Positions 56,361 through 64,000 of a stretch of 64,000 bases of DNA are shown here, one piece after another. The stretch is taken from positions 78,348,437 through 78,412,436 of the forward strand of contig CM070500.1 of assembly GCA_036346375.1 (NCBI GenBank), read 5' to 3'. The notes below the pieces were generated by a model, which was not told the DNA's origin, made no database searches, and saw nothing but the letters and a program-made list of their open reading frames with translations. The stretch's first letter is position 1. Each line of letters begins with the position of its first letter. Origin of the DNA: Guadua angustifolia (lineage: Eukaryota > Streptophyta > Magnoliopsida > Poales > Poaceae). Both the position numbers and the translations under genes were made by a program.

Positions 56361-59300
56361 TCAAAGTTCAGTGTCACAAAACTTCACCATGAGGTCAGAA
56401 ACCATTCGTCGAGCGAAAGGGATGTAGCTCAAACTATACCTGGGGTGGAAAAAGGAGAATATGGAAAATCAGTCAGTTAACTAGTTCAGAAGATTTTGCT
56501 CTAGCAGGCCAACAGATTGAAAGGAAAGACAGGAAACAAAGATACAAGCAGCACATTGTTTCCTGGGCAAAGATTTATGGTGTCAAAATACCACCTGCAC
56601 ATAGCTTCATCACATGCTATACACTGTTAAATCTTGGCCTCTTAAGGATAAAAAAGAAGTTGGATTCTGACCTTGAATTTTGAACTCGTATCCAAGTTTG
56701 CCCGGCCCAACTAAGTCAGTTCAAATATAGCATTCATATCCCATTTTTCTTTCCGGGAGTTATTGAGATACATGATCCTACTGTATGCTGCTACTGCACC
56801 TCCAACACAAGAAGAAACAGTTCCTACAGGCTACAGTCTTCCAGGTGATGTTATACGAGATTCAAATGGTGGATTTAAGATGACCGTTGGTAAGCAAAAG
56901 AGAACTACATGCGGCGATTCGGCATGGAAATCACCATGCCATCATACATGCCAGCTTAAATGGTAACTTTAGTTCTATTGCCGCTCCAGTAACTTTCGGC
57001 ATTACTTAGTTGTTACTCCGATCACCAGTTTTTGGGTACCTACTTGCTCACTCTTGGCTGCTGGCAAGACCTTGCACGCTGCAGTGTGCAGTTTCCAAAG
57101 CCCTGAGGGGCAAATAGTCAGGCGGTGCTTACTCCTTGTTTGCACATGCCACTTAGACCTGCTCCCTTCCAGGGACATATTCCTCGCAGAACTGTTTTTA
57201 CAGAGGTGATGATATGACCACTATAGTCATGACACTCTCTATTACAGCGCACAGACACAAGAATTTGTATGGCATTACACATTAAAATCTCCGTAGACAG
57301 AGAGCATGAGAGATTAACAGAAAGTGTTGAAACAAAAACAGGTGATTATCAGGTGATCAATACAACAAATCCCCAACTATTGAACACATTTAGATTTGGC
57401 CATACTAACTACCAACCCTCTAATTAAAAAACCTAAAAATTTAATCATTTGTATCATTTATTGAAGCTGTTTAGAGCATTGAAAAGACAGCTACCAGCCT
57501 GTCATACACTTTAAAATGTGGAAAGCCCAGCCAAATAAATTTGAATATGTGTTTCATCAATTAATTTTAGCAATTTAAATGAGAAGGATGCCGTTCAAAT
57601 TGCACATTATCACTTAATGCTGTTACATAAAACATGTTACAGTTGTATACTTGTATATGTTAGGTACAAGAATGAACATTACACAAGAAAACACAGTCAA
57701 GCCCCCCTATATAACAGAGTACAATAAAGGAATAGTACTCCCACCACCTGAACCTCAAACAATAAGGTAAAGGTGTTGCTCTATCAGGTACTCCCGGTGT
57801 TGTTTCTCTGACATTTAATATGGATGGAATTTAACATGCTACCCATATACCATGATTTCAATAATAAATCAGTGGAAGGCACACATAACACAAACAAACA
57901 CTCAGAGGAACACCTGAAGTCGATCCATGCAAACTAAAGAGGATATAACAATTTCCATCATCCCGGTAGTGTGGGGTAATAACAGTTACGCTAATGTTCC
58001 TCTAAACACACATTCAGTACGCAATAGCACTCAAGGATCAAACCAGTGCAGATAATTAATTGCGTCCACATTTATGCTTGCGATTTTCATGGAACACAGG
58101 AAAGGAAAATGGATAAGACTAAATGTTGGAAGCCCCTGGGGTTATCTTAGCACATGCAGGGGAATAACCTTCTAGACATTGTGTTGGCTAACATAGTACC
58201 TAAAGGCAAGTTTCACTTACTTTTTTATATATGAAAAAATACAGAAAATATTTTTCTAGTGTTGTGTTCCTTTGTGAAACATACCTTAATTTAAGTAAGG
58301 CATACACGCAAGTGGTACTGGTACTATAATGATAGTCTTATGACTTACAAGTCACTAGCATTATTTTAAAGAAAGGTGGCTCACCAAAACAGCGCACAGA
58401 TCTCAAATATGACTGCGATCAGTGTTAGAAGCTTGTCATGAACCTGCACAGTTAAACCATATGCAGAACACATGGTTATGTGTGGGATTTGAATGGTTGT
58501 TCATAAAAGAAGTGATTTGCTTGCATAAATAAGCCCATAACAAAAAATAACAGTTCAGATATTACTAACCCAAAGAGCAAAAATTAGAGCCAAAACAACA
58601 CATCCAACATAAATAGCAGTTGCATACACACGAACTGGGTCAAGCATCATCCTCAATTGTTGATTTGGCCCCATTAGGAAGGCAGTGCTGCCAAACGAAG
58701 GTTCAAATCAACATATGGCAAATATTCAAGAAAGAAAAATAGTACAGAACAAATGCACTAATGAAACATACATATCAATCTGGTATTTGATAGGATTCAC
58801 ACTTAAAGTTGGCAGTAACGATTGTAGAAATAGCAACACCAAAAATAGGGGATGGTACTAAGGTAATCTGAAAAACAGTGAGAAAGTTATATGAGTGAAA
58901 ATATGTGTAATCACCTCCCAACTGCCATTATGTTTCCAAATGTAAACATGACTGCAAATTTGATAGGTCTGGCGAAAACAAGAAGAGACTGCACAAGGAA
59001 AATGAAGGTAAGTAGTGTATTACCTGACAGGAATAATTTAAAATCATCATAAAAAACTAACAATATGAAGTCCAGATATGTTTGGTACAACTAAATTCTG
59101 TTAAATAGTACACCAGTAAGTCGTAATTATAATTTTATAATAACTTATGGTTCTAAGTCCCTAATGATACAATTATTTCACCCACATGGAATTAACAATT
59201 TTCTCATCCAGGATCAAATCAGAACGAATTATGCACAAGCATGGCAATCAAGATCTAAAATTGCAACTAATACTCTAGCGCGGACAAAACAAAAACTAAG

Positions 59301-59906
59301 TATGTGCTTCTTGTGACCAGTAACTTTCGCAAAGAATTGACAATTGCGACTAATCTAAATTCTTAATTCTATAATAAACATTTATTCATGTAACAATGTC
59401 GCAAGTTAGAACTTCGAACCTGGTTTACTAAGCCTAAATGTCGAATGACATATTTCCATGTGAATAATCCAAGAAGCATAAATGTAACTCTCGTTCTTAA
59501 TCATTTAATGTATAGGATCCAATTGCTGAAACTAGCATCACCTACGAGGCTAATTCTTCGCCTACATGATAAACTAGCAACCCCAACTACAATACTACAC
59601 CAAGAACCGTGCGGGCGACGAATTATAGGCGGAAATCGCAGCAGCGTACCAGGATCATCAGGGCGAGTCCAGCAACTAAGCACGCCGCAAAGCCGTAGAC
59701 CCGCTGAACCAGGCAAAACAGGGGGAACAAATCAGATCGACACAAACCAAGAAACGGTCCCTGCATTATATGGTTCTTCAGTTCTTGTATTTGACCTGGA
59801 GAGGGGAGAGAGAGCAGAGGCCCTCGGTGTCGCCCAAGATGGCGTCTTCCGGCTGCTCGTCGTCGCCACCGGCGAGGGAGCGGTGGAGGCGGGTGAGGGC
59901 GTCCAT
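56361..59906 (-). CDS. SFT2-like vesicle transport membrane protein (6 exons)
   Basis: Exons on minus: 59906-59796, 59703-59650, 58988-58915, 58687-58570, 58443-58385 and 56439-56361. All are GT-AG and in phase, 495 nt, giving 164 aa, the usual SFT2 length. The N-terminus (MDALTRLHRSLAGGDDEQPE) is cytosolic and acidic. Four hydrophobic segments follow: RVYGFAACLVAGLALMIL; FARPIKFAVMFTFGNIMAVG; VRVYATAIYVGCVVLALIF; TLIAVIFEICALFWYSLSYI. The signature STAFLMGPNQQLRMMLDP lies between the second and third. This is the Got1/Sft2 family, Golgi membrane proteins that help vesicles from the endosome fuse with the Golgi in yeast; the plant role is inferred. The last intron is long (about 1.9 kb) and has no recognised insert. 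No frame damage is seen. Confidence 0.92.
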
Positions 59907-61243
59907 TGCTGTCTTGGGTCGAAGAACTGGAGACCGGAGAGGAGAACAGGGAGGTGACGATGTCTTCGAGCCTTCGACATCGTACGGAAAATTGGAAACA
60001 AACCTAGTTAAGTTACCCAGGCCCACCTGGACCTGATCATATTTATCCTGGCCCAAGACTAGGCGTAGGGGCGGGCGGGCTCACAGAGTCAGGCCGAAAT
60101 TCACAGGCTCAAAAGAACAGGGCTGGATCAGTGAATGAGGCCCGTTGGACCAACATGGACAGGGCTTAGTGGGCTGATGAGTCATGATGTGCTTAGGTTT
60201 GGGTGCTGAGTGGAGTCACGATTTTTCTAGGGGTAGAACTGCCACATTTTTCAAATGCTAAACTGCACTTATAATTCCTAAAAATATTATTTTGTTGATT
60301 AAAGCATCCAAGGATCCACGTTTATTTAACCAAATCTTTTTTTAGTTTGACTGACGGCAATTTAACATTAATACACAGGACTTCAAATCAGATGCCAACT
60401 AACTTAACGACCTTGCTGTCCAAAACTTGGTAGATTTTCTTTCCTTCTGTGGCATGACTCACAGGACTAACTTTGTCTGAACCAAGTTTAAGATCTAGCT
60501 AGACCTACTACAACGGTTAAAAAAACTACATTTTTAAAAATCTACTTAAAATTAACATAGTTATCGAATTTAAACTTTTCAACATAACACATTCAGGCAG
60601 AGCTACTACATTGGTTAAAAAACTATATTTTTTCAAATCTACTTAAAATTAACATAGTTGTCGAATCTAAACTTTTCAACATAACACATTTGGCAGAGCT
60701 ACCTCCATTGGCAACCTCAACCACACTTCTAGAACAACATTAGACTAGGTCCACTAGGATATAGAAGTGTGGATGCAATTGGACTCGTGCAACCTAGCAT
60801 CAACTCAAAGATGGAAAAGTGTACCATGAACCAACTCTTATGCTCATTCCCAGACTCCCAGTGTCTTTAGGGTTGGTTTAGATTATGTCCAAATTTTAAA
60901 GTTTATATACTCTCTCTTGCATAGTTGGACTACCTTCAAGAAAGTTTATCCATTCCATTGCCTCTTGCCGTTTTTATATGGTTTGGATGAGAAAACATTC
61001 TTTTAGAGGTTCTTCGCCTCCACCGAACCATGATCCTAGAAAAAATTGTTCATCTTGAACTATCGTTAGAAAGAGTTTAGGGCAAATTTAACCATTTTCC
61101 CAAAACTTATCTCATTCTCATTCATATATTGTTTCCACAGCTCGCAAAGTAATGAATCTTGGAGCAAAGAATACCAAAGTTGAACTTATCCTTACAAGTT
61201 ATAAAAATCAAGTTAAATATACGGATAAAGATAGCACCAAAAA
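59907..61243. other. 5' flank of the SFT2-like gene and intergenic DNA
   Basis: 59907-60060 is probably 5' UTR and promoter. Further on, a tandem repeat lies at 60500-60700 and AT-rich DNA leads into the copia remnant. A region near 61140-61240 may already be copia gag sequence, but it is not readable. Confidence 0.45.
60500..60700. repeat. Tandem repeat, about 100-bp unit, two copies
   Basis: Both copies contain ctacttaaaattaacatagt, then tcgaat(t/c)taaacttttcaa, then cataacacatt, and are preceded by actaca..ggttaaaaaact. Origin unknown. Confidence 0.85.
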
Positions 61244-64000
61244 ATGGCAACTCTCAGAGCAGACCCACCCCATAGAGGAATGAGAATGTGGAGAATAAAA
61301 TTATATGATGATCTTGTCACTAATCATGCTCTACTTATTAAAAATCATGAGGATTTGAAGGATAAGTATTGTGAATTAGAAATTGAAATTGAGATGATTG
61401 CAAACAAGTCTAATCATATTCTTTGTCAACGATATATCTATTAACTGTGACTTGTTAGGAAGTGAAAACTCTGTTTCGGTTAAATCTAGTACTTGTGATG
61501 AAAAGCGCAAATATGCTTCTGTGCTAAAGAACTTAAATCTGAAAATGAAGAGTTAAAAACAAAGATAGCGGTTTGATAAAGGTGCGGAAAAATGCTTTTT
61601 GGGTAGTGCTACTCTTGACAAAATTCTAGTTGAACAAAGACCTAACTTGGGTAAGAAGGGTTTAGGTTACCAACCTAACCACTTGCTCAAGAAAAATGGT
61701 TTAAACAAGGTCAACAGATTTTTGTCAAGAAAAGCTCTCATTGTTATTCTTGTCATAATTCCAATCATGAATCTAGAAATTGTTTTCTTGCGATTACTCC
61801 TTATGCTAAAATTGATGAAAATGTATGGTAGATGCTCATTACATGTTATTTAAAATTTTAGAGGCAACATGAATGTTAAGTATGTTGGTCCTTCTAATCT
61901 TGATAAGAAACTTAAGGCTATTTGGGTTCCAAAGACTATGTTATTAAACCCTTTTAGGCCAAAAATGATTGATACTAACATTAAAGGACCCAAAAGTATT
62001 TGGGTACCTAAAATCAAGAAATGACTTCTGAGTAAACTACAAAAGTGGTGGCGGCATTGGGTGATAGGCATTGGATGCACCCAAAGACATGACAGGAACT
62101 TCAAAAATGTTCAAATCAATTGAAAGTGAGAGTGATCCAAGTCACAAAATCACATTTGGTGATAACAGCAAAAGAAAGGTAAAAGGGCTTGGTAAGATTG
62201 CTATTTCGAATGATCACTCCATTGATAATGTACTCCTAGTTGATTCATTAAATTTCAATCTTTTATCTGTAGCTCAACTATGTGATCTTGGATTTCATTG
62301 TAACTTTTCGATTAATGGGGTAACAGTGTTCGACAAAAATGAAAAGCTTATTTTTAAAGGTTTTAGATTTCAAAATCTTTATTTAGTTAATTTCAAATCT
62401 AACTCCTCATGCATTTCAACTTGTGCATTGGCCAAAGTATCTCTTGGATGGCTTTGGCACGAACGACTTGGGCATGTAGGTATGTCTAATCTTAAAAAGC
62501 TTTTCAAAAATGAGCTAGTGGTTGGATGAAAGATGTGAAATTTGAAAAGAATAGGCTTTGCAGTGCTTGTCAGCGAGCAAGCAAGTAGCAAATTCTCATC
62601 CATCCAAAAGCATCATGTCCACCTCTAGACCACTTGAGTCTGCTGCATATGGATGTTTTGGCCCTACTTCATATGCCAGGCATAGGTGGTAACTCATCTT
62701 GTTTAGTCATTGTTGATGATTTTTCCAAAGGTGAGCATGAGAATTTAGATGATGTAGGTGAAGAAGGATTAGCACAAGCCATGAAGAAAATGGAGATCGG
62801 AGAGATCAAGCCCAAAGAAGATCAAGAACAACCACCTACTCAATCATTGGTACCACAAGATGGATCTCTTGAAGAAGATGATGAAAAGGAACAAGAAAGA
62901 CCCACTTTGATCAAGAGTCATCATACCATAGCAAAAGATCACCCTTCGGACTTAATCATTGGAGAAATAAGTAAGGGTGTTCAAACTCGTTCTAGACAAG
63001 CTTCTTTTGTGAACATTACTCGTTTGTTTCTTGTGTTGAACCAAAAAGCAGTTGAAGAAGCTCTAGAAGATGCTGATTGGATCATTGCTATGGAAGAAGA
63101 ACTCAACAACCGAAAGAAACAAAGTCCGGAGTCTTCTTGAGCGGCTAAGGATCACAATGTCATTGGCACAAAATGGGTGTTCGAGAAATAAACAAGATGA
63201 AAATGGAGTAGTAATAAGAAACAAGGCAAGATTGGTAGCTCGGGGTTTCACACAAGTGGAAGGACTTGATTATGGAGAGACTTATGCTCCGTGCACGCCT
63301 AGAAGCTATTCGGTTCCTTCTTGCCTTTGCTACTCATTTTAATATCACTCTTTTCAAATGGATGTAAAAAGTGCATTTCTTAATGGTTTTATTGATGAAA
63401 CTGTTTATGTTGAACAACCACCGGTTTTGAAGATTCAAATATGCCTAATCATGTCTTCAAATTATCTAAAGCTCTATATGGCCTAAAACAAGCTCCTAGA
63501 GCTTGGTATGAACGTCTTAGAGACTTTTTGATAAATAAGAACTTCAAAATTGGGAAGGTTGATCCAACATTGTTTTTAAAAGACATCAATGGAACATTAA
63601 TGATTTGCCAAATTTATGTAGATGATATCATTTTTGGTTGTACTAATGATTCTCTCTGCAAAGATTTTGGTGATATGATGGCGAGAATTCGAGATGTCAA
63701 TGATAGGAGAGCTAACATTCTTTCTTGGATTTCAAATCAAACAAGTGAAGAAAGGAACCTTCATCTCACAAGAAAAATATATCAAGGATCCCAAAAATTT
63801 TTTAGGTCTATGATTGGTTCATTATTATATTTGCGACATCTAGGCCGATATCATGTTTAGTGTATGCATGTGTGCTAGATTTCAAATGCTCTAAAAAGTT
63901 CACTTAAGTCTTTGTGAAAAGAATATTTAGATATCTTAAATTTACTTCTAGTATTGGTCTTTGGTACCCCAAGGTGCTTCTTTTGAGCTTCTCGGCTCTC
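61244..64000 (+). pseudogene. SIRE/Maximus-type copia gag-pol, degraded, runs off the window
   Basis: Pieces in order: gag C-terminal (LYDDLVTNHALLIKNHEDLK; NLGKKGLGYQPN; two GPKSIWVPK-like repeats); protease remnant (about 62045-62110); GAG_pre-integrase (WLWHERLGHVGMSNLKKLF, about 62452-62510); start of integrase (CLVIVDDFSK, about 62701-62730); linker rich in Glu; reverse transcriptase (KARLVARGFTQVEGLDYGET, then LYGLKQAPRAWYERL, then IYVDDIIFGCTND). The window ends before RNase H is complete. The integrase catalytic core between VDDFSK and the linker is missing, consistent with an internal deletion. Stops and frame changes are frequent. The LTRs are not in this window, unless the SIRE-like LTR copies at 44.8 and 48.1 kb are relatives. 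Confidence 0.88.

Noticed and set aside
1..64000. CRISPR arrays, operons, ribosome binding sites, tRNA or rRNA genes
   Set aside because: The window is plant nuclear DNA; no regularly spaced short repeats, cloverleaf or rRNA sequence was recognised.

Overview
This window is plant nuclear DNA, almost certainly from a grass (Poaceae; rice-like, species not determinable by eye). The evidence is GT-AG spliced genes of plant-only families, Stowaway, hAT, CACTA and Helitron elements with typical grass termini, and copia elements of grass type. About three quarters of the window is transposable elements, many nested. Four host genes are supported.

Layout. 1-7.5 kb: one spliced plus-strand gene (8 coding exons, 363 codons) with a plant-specific domain known as TIGR01589; two MITEs sit in its introns. 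7.5-23.7 kb: a Ty1/copia retrotransposon with very short LTRs (about 96 bp), split inside gag-pol by an 11.4-kb CACTA DNA transposon. The CACTA carries a tnp2-type transposase gene and a second gene with Transposase_24 and Ulp1-like domains. Each gene is preceded by a repeat array and a long hairpin. 24.3-29.5 kb: a non-autonomous Helitron carrying pieces of isoleucyl-tRNA synthetase, an unrecognised gene, and the E2 subunit of pyruvate dehydrogenase. 31.6-36.0 kb: a hAT element with a 3.3-kb CACTA nested inside. 36-43.5 kb: mostly intergenic DNA, with an odd A-A-B-B repeat, one small minus-strand host gene (163 aa) and a LINE fragment.

43.5-52.3 kb: a sequence that looks like one long LTR (about 3 kb once insertions are removed). 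It is interrupted by a hAT element and a SIRE-like LTR, and about 3.4 kb of it has been tandemly duplicated. 52.8-59.9 kb: two intact, well-spliced minus-strand host genes, an F-box protein (374 aa) and an SFT2-like vesicle transport membrane protein (164 aa). 61.2-64.0 kb: the degraded internal region of a SIRE-type copia that runs off the window end.

The host genes are unrelated housekeeping or regulatory genes and do not form a pathway. The most notable content is the mosaic gene-capturing Helitron, the CACTA with two promoter-like hairpin modules, and a pattern of discrepancies at CCG/CGG sites between the near-identical duplicated copies. That pattern suggests context-specific consensus errors in this assembly, so frameshifts in the transposons should be read cautiously.
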